Below are positions 17,767 through 26,331 of a stretch of 64,000 bases of DNA, piece by piece. How positions within the stretch are numbered: position 1 is the first letter of the stretch; each line of letters opens with the position of its first letter. Both the position numbers and the translations under genes were made by a program. This DNA is from Acetobacter estunensis (GTDB lineage: Bacteria > Pseudomonadota > Alphaproteobacteria > Acetobacterales > Acetobacteraceae): the NCBI RefSeq assembly GCF_019083805.1, contig NZ_JAHRDV010000002.1, forward strand, positions 62,001 through 126,000, given 5' to 3'. The notes under the pieces were generated by a model. The model ran no database searches, was not told the origin of the DNA, and saw only the letters and a program-made list of their open reading frames with translations.

Positions 17767-17955
17767 TTATTGCGCAATCTCATTCTTGAGATGCAACCTT
17801 TTTGCACTACCATTCGTTTTGTCGGTTGAAGCGGTAGGTGCTTGCCTTGGGCCGGTGGGGAAAAGTTCCATGTACTCGCGGATGGCTTCGGCTGCGCCGA
17901 GGAAATCGGATGCGAGGAACTTTTCGTCGGCAAGAGCCAAAAGCTGATGCTTCAT
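17767..17955 (-). CDS. Small hypothetical protein (62 aa)
   Basis: From ATG 17955 the frame encodes a helical N-terminal half (MKHQLLALADEKFLASDFLG, then AAEAIREYMELF) that resembles a single tetratricopeptide-like hairpin, and a polar C-terminal tail. It is divergent from the HTH gene starting at 18001, so the two may share a control region. Function unknown. Confidence 0.4.
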   Translation of the reverse strand: MKHQLLALADEKFLASDFLGAAEAIREYMELFPTGPRQAPTASTDKTNGSAKRLHLKNEIAQ

Positions 17956-18000
17956 AAAAGGGGCCTTTAATCGTGAACTACCAAGAGTGAGACAGCACAT

Positions 18001-18360
18001 GTGACGTCTCAAAGTGGAACAGAAAATGACGAATTAGATCGTCATGTTGCCCGTTGGTCGCGGGATGTGGCGGAATTGTCCCACCTATTGTTTCAAAAGA
18101 GAGGTGGGTTGTGGGATCTGGGGAATATCCACAAAATGGCACAATCGGATGACGATAAACTGGCGCAGGCAGTGGGAGCGAAACTGCGGCAGATTCGAGA
18201 GGACCACGCTCTCTCAACGGGCGACCTTGCCGCGCGTTCCGGCATCGCAGAAAAAAATATCATCGAATTTGAAGGGGGTAAGAGCCGACCCGATGGAGAT
18301 CAGGTGATCCGGCTCAGTCAGGCTCTCAATGTCGTGCCCAGCACATTCTTCACGGAATAA
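18001..18360 (+). CDS. XRE-type helix-turn-helix protein
   Basis: The C-terminal ~65 residues form a Cro/CI-type helix-turn-helix (LAQAVGAKLRQIREDHALST, then LAARSGIAEKNIIEFEGGKS and VIRLSQALNV), a DNA-binding fold for small regulators. The 45 N-terminal residues have no recognised fold. The start may be GTG 18001 (119 residues) or ATG 18136, which would give only the HTH part. An intrinsic terminator follows at 18451. It lies outside the mobile element, 240 bases from its left border. Confidence 0.65.
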   Translation: MTSQSGTENDELDRHVARWSRDVAELSHLLFQKRGGLWDLGNIHKMAQSDDDKLAQAVGAKLRQIREDHALSTGDLAARSGIAEKNIIEFEGGKSRPDGDQVIRLSQALNVVPSTFFTE

Positions 18361-18450
18361 CGTGCGGGACGCCACACTCTCGTAAGACGCTTCATTTATA
18401 AGGTGCAGGGAAGACCGTCGCTTCGTTCCACGGGGACCGGGCCCTCTACT

Positions 18451-18482
18451 AAGGCACTTCCATATCGGAGGTGCCTTTTTTG
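18451..18482 (+). terminator. Intrinsic terminator
   Basis: AAGGCACTTCC and GGAGGTGCCTT form an 11-bp stem (one G-T pair) with a 5-base loop, followed by a T-run. This is a standard rho-independent terminator for the HTH gene. Confidence 0.85.
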
Positions 18483-18603
18483 TTGGAGGCTGTGCGTCAG
18501 CCTGACGCGCTGCTCGCGTTCACCTGAGTTGAATCCTTAAGATGTGCAAGCGGAGCGCCGATCTTCGTATCTATCTTATATTTATGGATTATTTGTTCGT
18601 CTC

Positions 18604-18617
18604 TGGCGGAGAGGGTG
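18604..18617 (+). repeat. Left attachment site of the integrated element (attL)
   Basis: The 14 bases TGGCGGAGAGGGTG are identical, in the same orientation, to the last 14 bases of the tRNA-Ser gene (CCA end) at 32170-32183. P4-type integrases insert at tRNA 3' ends and leave such direct repeats. The left copy lacks the rest of the tRNA, so it marks the distal border. Confidence 0.8.
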
Positions 18618-18902
18618 TCTTCCTAAAATATCAAACAACCCTTTGTAAAAGATTATAATTTATATAATTTTTTTATTTAATCCCACATTAAATGCCCATT
18701 TTGCTGCTTCACAAAATGTGATGTTCCACGCCCTCTTTCGCCAAGTTTTGGGCATTCAAGCGGGCAGGCAGAAAAAAAGGACGTAGGGAACTGACACTCA
18801 CCAGCACCATCGTTCTGCTTAAGCGGCTGAGTCAATGTGCCCGGATCGGTTGTTTTTAGATTTTATCGAGCGTTATAAGGCTACAATTGCCTTAATATAT
18901 TA
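18618..18902. other. AT-rich left end of the element, no gene
   Basis: This ~285-base stretch contains long A/T runs around 18640-18690 and no credible coding frame. Near its right end, minus-strand bases 18881-18902 hold the predicted original last codons and stop (TAG) of the three-domain gene, displaced by the IS insertion. Confidence 0.5.
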
Positions 18903-19746
18903 GAGCCTGGCCGAAAATGAATTGAGTGATTTCAATGGTTTCTGATTCAGCCGTCTTTGTAAAGAGAAGGGGTGAATAGTGACCTGGCCGGAAATCACCT
19001 CGCATCAGTGTCGTCGAGATGACGTGGCATATGCAAGTGACCTGCGCGATCGGGAATGGGCGCTTATGGCGTCCCTGATGCCACCCTTAAAAGCAATATG
19101 GCCGTCCCAGGAGAACGGAACTTAGTCGGATTGTTGAGGCGGTCCTGTATATCGTCTCAACGGGATGCCAGTGGCTCGCCCTGCCACATGACTTTCCACA
19201 CTATACGACTGTTCGGGGGTATTTCTACGTATGGCGGCGCGAGAGGCCCTGGGAGACGATCAACCATGTTCTGGTGCAGAAAATGACGACACCAGAGGTT
19301 ATGACGCAGGCAAGAGGATCAACGAGCGCAAACGACATATTGCGACCTATATTACCCTGGGACATCTCATCGTCGCGGTTGTGCATGCCGCCAATATTCA
19401 GGATCGCGACAGGGCCCCTCTGGTCGTAGAAAAAATCAGACTGCTCTTTCTTTGGCTACGTCGTCTTATCGCAGATGCAGAGTACGCTGGAGAAAGACTG
19501 CGAAAGGCTCTGCCGCGAATGGCAGACTGGTTGCTGGACATTGTAAAACGTTCAAACCGCGCTTAGGGTTTTGCACTGCTGCCAAAGCGATAGATCGCAG
19601 AGCGGACCTTCACATAGCTAGGCAGATGCTGCCGCCTCAAGAGAAAGGTCGAGGCAAAACCACGAGCCCCCCAAGCATGGCTCATTGTAGCTCATATCCG
19701 CAGAATGCTGCGAAGAATTACCCAGACCGCTTTTCGAGTCAGCCTC
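18903..19746 (+). mobile_element. Decayed IS5-family insertion sequence
   Basis: The ends are imperfect inverted repeats (GAGCCTGGCCGAAAA at left; complement of the right end GAGGCTGACTCGAAAA) flanked by a TA duplication (18901-18902 and 19747-19748), as in the IS427 group of the IS5 family. The 844-bp interior is a broken transposase. The right end overlaps the last codons of the three-domain gene and provides its present stop codon. Confidence 0.8.
18979..19730 (+). pseudogene. IS5-family (IS427-type) transposase, frameshifted and internally deleted
   Basis: Pieces of a DDE transposase appear in successive frames: SDLRDREWALMASLMPP (N-terminal motif), then VLYIVSTGCQWLALPHDFPH with YVWRRERPWETINHVL, then KRINERKRHIATYITLGHLI with VVHAANIQDRDRAPLV and IADAEYAGERLRKALPRMAD, and finally WLIVAHIRRMLRRI. 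There is a frameshift near 19110 and, near 19290-19310, loss of the segment that normally carries the first catalytic Asp (VIDSQSVK-type motif). IS427 elements can use one programmed frameshift, but the missing segment means this copy cannot be active. Confidence 0.8.
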
Positions 19747-22579
19747 TAAGGTGTGGTGCCAGAATAGGCTTATCAACGAAAAGACTGCGGCGCTTCGTGC
19801 GAGTATTGATTTTGAGGTGCGAGATTATCTCTAGGACGACGGACGAAGCATGGCAAAGGACGTTCTCTCCATTTTTTGCATACTGACCCAAAAGCGTGGA
19901 GATCTCGCTTACTATGAGGACCGGCAACTCGCTTGAGACCATATGAGCAGCCCTTACAGCACCCTCAGCACCGATAACAAGCCCAGCAAGATTTCTAGAT
20001 TGGGCTTGGAGAGAGTCTATATTGTGGTAGGATACTGGTGAGCTGAATGAAGCGATTGGCCCTACGTGCACACGGTCAAGACTACCATCGTGTATAAGCT
20101 GGCGTCCCAGGCTCTGTAGCATCATAGACGTAACAAAAACATTAGGCGAGAAATGCGAAGTCGCGTTATATGCGAACATCGATTCAAACCCTAAGACTTC
20201 CGACGCAATTAGGACATCACCAGGCTTCTGATTGTAATTCAACCCTGTGCATTGGCCGACAATAAACACTGCATCGGGGCGGTTATCGATCAACATCGAT
20301 GTCATTGCTATTGATGAATTTACGCTGTCTAAGTTTCTTAAAGTCGTAAAAGTTAGGCGCGTACCGGACAAAGTGCGTCCGCGAAAGTAGAGCCGACCCT
20401 GGCGCTTAAATCTGCTAACATACTTGAGCTTGCTGTAAAAGGCGCTGGCAACCTCATCACTTTCTAACAGTAAACAAATATGAGGTTGGGTCGATATATC
20501 ATCGAGCGAGACCGGTTTGAGTGCATGCTGCTCTAAAATATTGCTCGCGTCTCGAGCAATAACACTAACCGAACCATCATGCTTGACGACAGCACCGACG
20601 ACAACGCCTAGTATCCCTCCAGAATCGTCAGAAACGACTGCTCCTGAACAGCCGGCTCTGATCCCTGTGTCGAGTGCTACTTCGAAAGCATCTTCATAAC
20701 GTCTCTTACCATGTTGGCCTACTGCGATGTCCATTGTGATGTCGATAGAGTCAACGGTCCCGGCGATTAGCTTGCCCGGCGTTTCAACAAAGACATTTGC
20801 GCCTGTGCGCCGATAGCTGATGTAGCGGTAATCATACGGATTTTTGCCGCTATGAACGCGCAGTATCGCCCAATCGCCCCGCTCATCCAGACGCTCGATT
20901 GTGACTGGTATCCGTTGCTCTTCTACTACAATTTCATAAAAATCGTGGAAATTTCCGACGAACGCATGTGCTACCGTGATGGCAAAAAGCTGGCCGGAAA
21001 AATCGATGCCGAACAGACCGACGGTGGCGCACCGTTTGCCGTTAATCAACAGGTCATGCCCGCTGCTAGGTTCAGTCGACGTCAACTTAACTTCTTCAAC
21101 CTCACGCACTACAACTTTGAACCCGTTGATTTTTGCAGGGAGATTAGGCTTAGTTCCTTTTTCCACAGTCACCACAATTGCTTGGCTAACTCCTACTGCA
21201 ATCACTCCATTTTTCATCATAAGGCTTTCTCGCTCCGCGGCAAGGACAGCTTGGATGCTCGAAGTTCCCTCTGGATTTTCGGTAGGTGTATCTCCTGCGG
21301 ACATCACATGCTTGGGTATACCTGTATCGGACGCCTCAGCGAGATTTTGTGAATGGCTGGCCTCAACTACCTCGATAAACTTAGCTGCCGCCGTTTCCCA
21401 AGAGCAAACTGAGGATAGGTGGCCACGTAGTCGCGGATATAGGAGGTTATCACTTGGCCTTCCAACCAGTAAGGGCAGTGTTACGTTAGCGAACTGCTTT
21501 GCGACTTCCTTTGCATCGCTTGACATTTCGATTACGCAGCTTCCAAAATCCATGCCGGTTTCTTGAGCTATTTCTTGTATAAGTTCGGCCATCCCGCTAT
21601 TCGCCGAGACGACGATCGGGGCCCCGAATGAAATTGCTTCGCATGCCACAAGGCCAAAACCTTCTTCACGGGAAGGCATAAGGAAAGCGGTGGCGCCGCG
21701 TAGGTCTGCATTCAAATTCGCTTTGTCAGTGGTGTATGGTCGGACTACAATCTCTGGATTCCCGCCAAATTCTGAGGCCAAGGCGATAAGCTTAGCCTGG
21801 AGTGCCTCGGGATTTGTTTCTGCACCGCGCACGATATATCGTGGCTTAATATGCCTACCTTTAGTAAGCGGATTAATCGCCCATTCTTGATCGATGATCC
21901 CAGCTACATAAGCAAAGATGTCGAGACCCTTGACCCGTATGCTCTCCGTGCGGCCGAGACAGACGACTATGGGCTGCTCTGGCGTCTCTTCACGCAATTT
22001 CTGATCAGCGGCCATGCCGCAATCTAGACGATAAACGCGGCTGTGATCATATTGATGTGTGATGAACAGATCACGGACCGCACGGTGAAGGCGCGGGCCG
22101 ACGCAAAAAACTACGTCAGCTTCCGCAGCGATTTCGAGTTCGATTCGTAGCTTCTGTTCGCGCTCCGCAACAAATCTGTCTTGCTTGTTTTCCTTAACTG
22201 CTTCAGTTCGCATAGGGTCCATGTGAATGAACTGAACCAAGCAGGCATTCTTAAACCAGAAGTTTCGCAGGAGTTTTGCCTGCAAACCAGAAAAGGAACT
22301 ATGACCGACCACACCGATGACGGAGTTCGGGTCGATATCGCGAAACTTATTGGACAATAGGACGTCATTCCATTCGTCGACCTGCGTGCCGTGTATGAGT
22401 GTCACACCATTTAAAAATGCCTGATTGACTTCTGCTTGCTCAGCATAGGTAACAACGGCTATGCACTCGAGGTCGCCCCTGCTACGGGCGAGTGCTAACA
22501 ACAGTTCACGGTTGACTGTTTGGATGCCACCTTTGCTGCTATCCCAGCGATTCATGACAAATATAATACGTTTCTTCAT
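19739..22579 (-). CDS. Three-domain protein: GT4 glycosyltransferase, trypsin-like protease, nucleoside-phosphorylase-like domain
   Basis: The protein has 946 residues. Residues 1-~410 are a GT4/GT-B glycosyltransferase: the GGIQTVNREL start, IGVVGHSSFSG, and the EX7E motif E306-E314 in EEGFGLVACEA. Residues ~500-690 are a trypsin-like serine protease with triad candidates H538 (ITVAHAF), D569 (GDWAILRV) and S645 (AGCSGAVV). Residues ~698-925 resemble the MTA/SAH-nucleosidase and purine-phosphorylase fold (FIVGQCTGLNY, GDVLIASEVLGFE, GAEGAVRAAH). The Asp that normally follows ISD is Thr895. Phosphorylase-fold domains and trypsin-like proteases occur as effectors or processing modules in bacterial conflict systems, so a defence role is inferred. 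An IS has replaced the last six residues with Arg-Gly. GC content is lower than in neighbouring core genes. Confidence 0.8.
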   Translation of the reverse strand: MKKRIIFVMNRWDSSKGGIQTVNRELLLALARSRGDLECIAVVTYAEQAEVNQAFLNGVTLIHGTQVDEWNDVLLSNKFRDIDPNSVIGVVGHSSFSGLQAKLLRNFWFKNACLVQFIHMDPMRTEAVKENKQDRFVAEREQKLRIELEIAAEADVVFCVGPRLHRAVRDLFITHQYDHSRVYRLDCGMAADQKLREETPEQPIVVCLGRTESIRVKGLDIFAYVAGIIDQEWAINPLTKGRHIKPRYIVRGAETNPEALQAKLIALASEFGGNPEIVVRPYTTDKANLNADLRGATAFLMPSREEGFGLVACEAISFGAPIVVSANSGMAELIQEIAQETGMDFGSCVIEMSSDAKEVAKQFANVTLPLLVGRPSDNLLYPRLRGHLSSVCSWETAAAKFIEVVEASHSQNLAEASDTGIPKHVMSAGDTPTENPEGTSSIQAVLAAERESLMMKNGVIAVGVSQAIVVTVEKGTKPNLPAKINGFKVVVREVEEVKLTSTEPSSGHDLLINGKRCATVGLFGIDFSGQLFAITVAHAFVGNFHDFYEIVVEEQRIPVTIERLDERGDWAILRVHSGKNPYDYRYISYRRTGANVFVETPGKLIAGTVDSIDITMDIAVGQHGKRRYEDAFEVALDTGIRAGCSGAVVSDDSGGILGVVVGAVVKHDGSVSVIARDASNILEQHALKPVSLDDISTQPHICLLLESDEVASAFYSKLKYVSRFKRQGRLYFRGRTLSGTRLTFTTLRNLDSVNSSIAMTSMLIDNRPDAVFIVGQCTGLNYNQKPGDVLIASEVLGFESMFAYNATSHFSPNVFVTSMMLQSLGRQLIHDGSLDRVHVGPIASFSSPVSYHNIDSLQAQSRNLAGLVIGAEGAVRAAHMVSSELPVLIVSEISTLLGQYAKNGENVLCHASSVVLEIISHLKINTRTKRRSLFVDKPILAPHLRG

Positions 22580-22683
22580 AATCTCTGTTCTATACCCTGC
22601 TGTCTTGGCATTATGTTAGCTTGTCGGAAGGAGGCCGTCTCATGCCCAAATGCCCGCTTTTTTCCCCATAACGAAAAAATTAT

Positions 22684-23502
22684 TTACTTTTCGAAGCGCT
22701 GCACGCGCTCAAGTAATGTGTCGTTCAAAGCTATCTGGTGTGCCCCAAAATGAGCTTGTCGATGGCAGTTTGGGCACAGCGCAGCGACTGAATTGGGGTG
22801 ATCCGGGCCACCGTCACTCAGTTTGTGGATGTGATGCGCCTCGAGATATGGCTGCCCCGAGGACGTCAAAAACGGAGCCGGACTTCTGCAAGATTCACAC
22901 GCTCCCGCAGCACGGGCCAGAACGTAATCCCGCACTGCTTTGCTGCGAGCTCTCACGTTGGCCAACGCGATACGCGGGCTAGCCTCATTGGATGCGAGAG
23001 CCGCTTGAAGCGCTCGCTCTCTCAATTCTGCTAACGGGAAATCAGGCGGAGCTGCCGTCGCGAGATCTTCAGCCTCGATGGAAAGCCCGCTCTGAGGCAC
23101 CAACGTAAAGACAATCGCCTGCCGCTGCTGGCGGTTCTTATCGGGCTGCTGCTCGATCTCCCAGCCAGCACAGACAAAGAGCCCCTCAAACCGGACCCGG
23201 CCGCCTTTCTTGGTCTGCTGAAACAACAAGAGATCTTTGCCATTCTGCACATGGTCGCGGATGGCTCGGTTTCCCGAGATCATCCGCATATCGCCAAGCT
23301 GGCCTTGTCCCGTATATCGGAAGCTCCCATCCGTCTCGAAAACGTCCTGATAACCGACATGGCCGGCACCATGCCCAGTAAAAATGAAGATCCCAGGCGC
23401 GTCAGCGGGCGTTGAAATGCCGCCCTGTTGCTGACCGCCAAAGCGCGCATGAATGTCATTGCGACGATGATAGGATCGATGGAGTTCAAATGGCCAAAGC
23501 AT
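22684..23502 (-). CDS. SRA-like/HNH endonuclease (probable modification-dependent, type IV restriction)
   Basis: The 272-residue protein has an N-terminal SRA/YDG-like domain (~10-135) with FGGQQQGGISTP, FIFTGHGAGHVGY, YTGQGQLGDMRM and GNRAIRDH. The C-terminal HNH domain (~198-255) has C202, C205, H223, H224, N237, C243, C246, H247 and H251, the ββα-metal nuclease layout with zinc cysteines. SRA-HNH proteins such as TagI and ScoMcrA cut DNA carrying modified cytosine, so this is a likely type IV restriction enzyme acting on modified phage or plasmid DNA. It lies between the relaxase and the three-domain gene, on the same strand. The specificity is inferred, not shown. Confidence 0.8.
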   Translation of the reverse strand: MLWPFELHRSYHRRNDIHARFGGQQQGGISTPADAPGIFIFTGHGAGHVGYQDVFETDGSFRYTGQGQLGDMRMISGNRAIRDHVQNGKDLLLFQQTKKGGRVRFEGLFVCAGWEIEQQPDKNRQQRQAIVFTLVPQSGLSIEAEDLATAAPPDFPLAELRERALQAALASNEASPRIALANVRARSKAVRDYVLARAAGACESCRSPAPFLTSSGQPYLEAHHIHKLSDGGPDHPNSVAALCPNCHRQAHFGAHQIALNDTLLERVQRFEK

Positions 23503-23547
23503 GACTCAATTGGTTACATAAGATTGCAACAGGCACAATGGCGTGCC

Positions 23548-26331
23548 TCACAGAGCGAGACTGGCGTCCTGAGCCTTTTCTCGCGCCTTTTGCTCTCCCG
23601 CCTGCATATCGGCTCTGCGTTCTTTGAGTGCACGAGCCGACATTCCCGAGCGCTCCTGAAGCCCAAGCTGCATTTTCGATCGGTCATCCGTGTAGAGTGC
23701 GCTCTCAGCCTTGGCTCGTGAGAGTGCCACATAGAAGCTCTTCTGCTCCAAAAGATGCGTGGCCGAGCTCTCCGCATTGGCGAACACTCGATCCGCCGTT
23801 CGCCCCTGAGCCGCAAAAGCGGTGGACACATAAGCATGAGAGAGATGCCGGTCCCGTGTGCGCTCCACGCTGATCGTCTCAATCCGGTTACCTTGGAGTT
23901 TGACGCGGGCAACCCCTTGGCTTTTGTCGATTGAGATCACGTCTCCAAGCTGCCCATTCACGCGCTTTGCCGCTTTGCCGTTCCGCGTAAACTGCACCCG
24001 ATCGCCCACGCGGAGCTCCAATGCTTCCTCGCGATAGACCTGAGCTTGTGCCGCGCCCCATTGCCTCGGATGCCAGGCGAGTTCTCGTCCACGTTCATCT
24101 TGAAGCGTGAGCATATTTCTCACCTCATCTGTCAGGATGACCCGATAGGCACCATGCCGAGAGACGCCCTTATCGGCGTAATCCTTAGCAAAGCGCACAA
24201 TATCGCCGAGTTCATAACTCTCCGCCCGCTTGGCCTCCGCTTTTGTCAGATCCTTGGAGACAAACTTCGTCGCCTTGAGAGCCTCAGCGCCAAGCTGACC
24301 GTGTTCTATCAGTTTTTCTCGAATGTCCTGGGTCAGCCGGTCACGTCCTTCGCGTGATGGTTCAATGACCAACGTCTTCTGGCGCTCTTCTGTGCTGAGA
24401 GCCGCATAGTCCTCGGCAATCTGCGCAAAACGGCCCTCACGACTAGCAATCTCCACCACACGGCCGCCGCCGCGATCCAGGGCCTCCAAGGCTTTCTTGG
24501 CGTTTCCCTCCAAGCTGGCCTCAACGGCCGCTTTTGTGTGCTCATTGGTCTGACGCAAGATCGTCGTCAGTCTGGCCGTTTCCATGCCCGCCTCTTGGAG
24601 CTGCTCAAAGGCCGCTCCGGCCTCAATAGAGCCAAGCTGTTTGACGTCGCCCACCAAAAGCACCCGTGCTCGGTGGCTTTGCGCTGTGCTCAAGAGCTTC
24701 GCCATATCTTTGGCTGAAACAAGCGACGCCTCATCGACAATCCAGAACTGAGGTTGGGAGGTGGGGCGGCCGGGGGCCAAAAGATGCCGCGCCAAGGTAT
24801 CGGCTCGACTGTCGAGCGCATTCCCCAGCACCTGCGCGGCTGAGGCGGTCGGAGCCAGGGCTGTGACGCGATAGCCTTGCGCTTCTGCACTCTTGGCCAC
24901 CGTTGCCAAGACCGTCGATGTTTTGGCGGTGCCTGCGTAGCCTTGAAGGCCAACGATCTGATTGCTGCTCGTAAGGATCTGCGCAGTCGCGGTGCGCTGC
25001 TCCTCATTCCAGGTATGTCCTTTGAGGGCTGAGCGCTGCTCAGCCTGAGCCACGGTTTTAGCAGCCTCCAAGGGCGAGAGGATGGGCACGGCTTTGTGCC
25101 GTCCGTCCTCTTCGAGCCGCAAGAGCGTCATCTCATGGGCGATATTGGTCGCGGTCGTCATGCCCTCAAAGGCGGCACCCCGATAATCGAGATAGGTCCG
25201 TCTCTCTAGCCCGCCCGCCATCTCAGCCCGCGTGATCGCCTCGGCAATCTCGGCCTGACTGACCGTACCGAGCGCAAAGCGTCCTGCCGCCTCATACAGC
25301 GCTGTCGTGGCGAAGATCGCATTCCGCTCGCCCAGCATCGCCGCCCCTTGAGCAACAGCCTGATCCGCCAACAGCTCCCGACCAAACGCGTTGGAACTCT
25401 CTTGAGCGGCTTGCGCCGCCAGGCGCCCCTGAGCCTCTGCCACAAGCTGGCGGCGATTCTCCTCTGTCAGTCCGACTGAGTCGGCGGCTTCTCTCCAAGC
25501 CTGAACCAGTTCATCCTGGGGCACAGCTTCTTTGGCCTGGCGGGTATCCAGCGCGATCGTCTGCTTTTCAGCAGCACTGGCCTGAGCGCGCGACTTCCCA
25601 CGCTCCGCCAGTTGTGCCTCGATCGCCTGCGCTCTTTGGCTAAATGCCTCCAAGCTCTCAGGAGAGAGACCGGCAATCTCAAAGCTCGAATCTTTGCCTT
25701 TGGTGATCGCATAGCCCAGCTCTGTCACTTCATGCGCCAATTCCTGGCGGTAGAGCGCGCCCAGCTGCTTTTGGAGTTGATACAGAGCGCGGGGCTCCAA
25801 ACTCCGCCACTGACCGTCTTGATCCTGCGTCATGTTCAAAATGACATTGTGGCTATGGAGCTGAGGGTCGAGCGCGCGACTGGTCCCGTGTCGGAAACTT
25901 GCAATCACAAGATTCTGCGTACCCTCACGGCGAACCGCCCCATCTTCTCGGATGCGCGTTGCTGCCAAATGTTGCTCGGCAAGGCCAAGGGTGCGCTGGA
26001 CCGCCGCCTCATGAGCTTCAATCAGACGACGATCGCCTGCAACCTCCGCCATGATCGATACGGACTTCGGCGCACTGAAGGTGAGATCCCATCCAGGGCG
26101 ATGGCTCCATTCTCCATCGCGCTGCGTGCCCAGACGCTGATCCTCGGCAATCTGTCCGTGTAGGAGACGTGTAAACGCCTCCTGATCGACTTCTCCAGAG
26201 AGGCCCAGCTCAGCCGCACCTTTTCCCAGCCAAACGGACGGCGCAGTGCCATCCTCAGAATAATAGTCGTCGGCTTCATAATAGGCGCTGGCTTGCGCCG
26301 CATTGGTTAGTCCGGAAACAGTCGCCACCAT
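23548..26331 (-). CDS. MobF-family conjugative relaxase-helicase (TrwC/TraI-like)
   Basis: This 927-residue relaxase should nick the element's oriT, bind the 5' end covalently and unwind the DNA for transfer. The relaxase domain (1-~300) has catalytic tyrosine candidates Y17, Y18, Y23 and Y24 and the three-His metal site H148, H159, H161 (DPQLHSHNVIL). The RecD-like helicase follows with Walker A GYAGTAKTS (464-472) and Walker B FWIVDEAS (D533, E534). It overlaps the coupling-protein stop by one base (TGATG), so the two are co-translated. The oriT itself was not identified, but MobF oriTs usually lie upstream of this operon. Confidence 0.93.
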   Translation of the reverse strand: MVATVSGLTNAAQASAYYEADDYYSEDGTAPSVWLGKGAAELGLSGEVDQEAFTRLLHGQIAEDQRLGTQRDGEWSHRPGWDLTFSAPKSVSIMAEVAGDRRLIEAHEAAVQRTLGLAEQHLAATRIREDGAVRREGTQNLVIASFRHGTSRALDPQLHSHNVILNMTQDQDGQWRSLEPRALYQLQKQLGALYRQELAHEVTELGYAITKGKDSSFEIAGLSPESLEAFSQRAQAIEAQLAERGKSRAQASAAEKQTIALDTRQAKEAVPQDELVQAWREAADSVGLTEENRRQLVAEAQGRLAAQAAQESSNAFGRELLADQAVAQGAAMLGERNAIFATTALYEAAGRFALGTVSQAEIAEAITRAEMAGGLERRTYLDYRGAAFEGMTTATNIAHEMTLLRLEEDGRHKAVPILSPLEAAKTVAQAEQRSALKGHTWNEEQRTATAQILTSSNQIVGLQGYAGTAKTSTVLATVAKSAEAQGYRVTALAPTASAAQVLGNALDSRADTLARHLLAPGRPTSQPQFWIVDEASLVSAKDMAKLLSTAQSHRARVLLVGDVKQLGSIEAGAAFEQLQEAGMETARLTTILRQTNEHTKAAVEASLEGNAKKALEALDRGGGRVVEIASREGRFAQIAEDYAALSTEERQKTLVIEPSREGRDRLTQDIREKLIEHGQLGAEALKATKFVSKDLTKAEAKRAESYELGDIVRFAKDYADKGVSRHGAYRVILTDEVRNMLTLQDERGRELAWHPRQWGAAQAQVYREEALELRVGDRVQFTRNGKAAKRVNGQLGDVISIDKSQGVARVKLQGNRIETISVERTRDRHLSHAYVSTAFAAQGRTADRVFANAESSATHLLEQKSFYVALSRAKAESALYTDDRSKMQLGLQERSGMSARALKERRADMQAGEQKAREKAQDASLAL

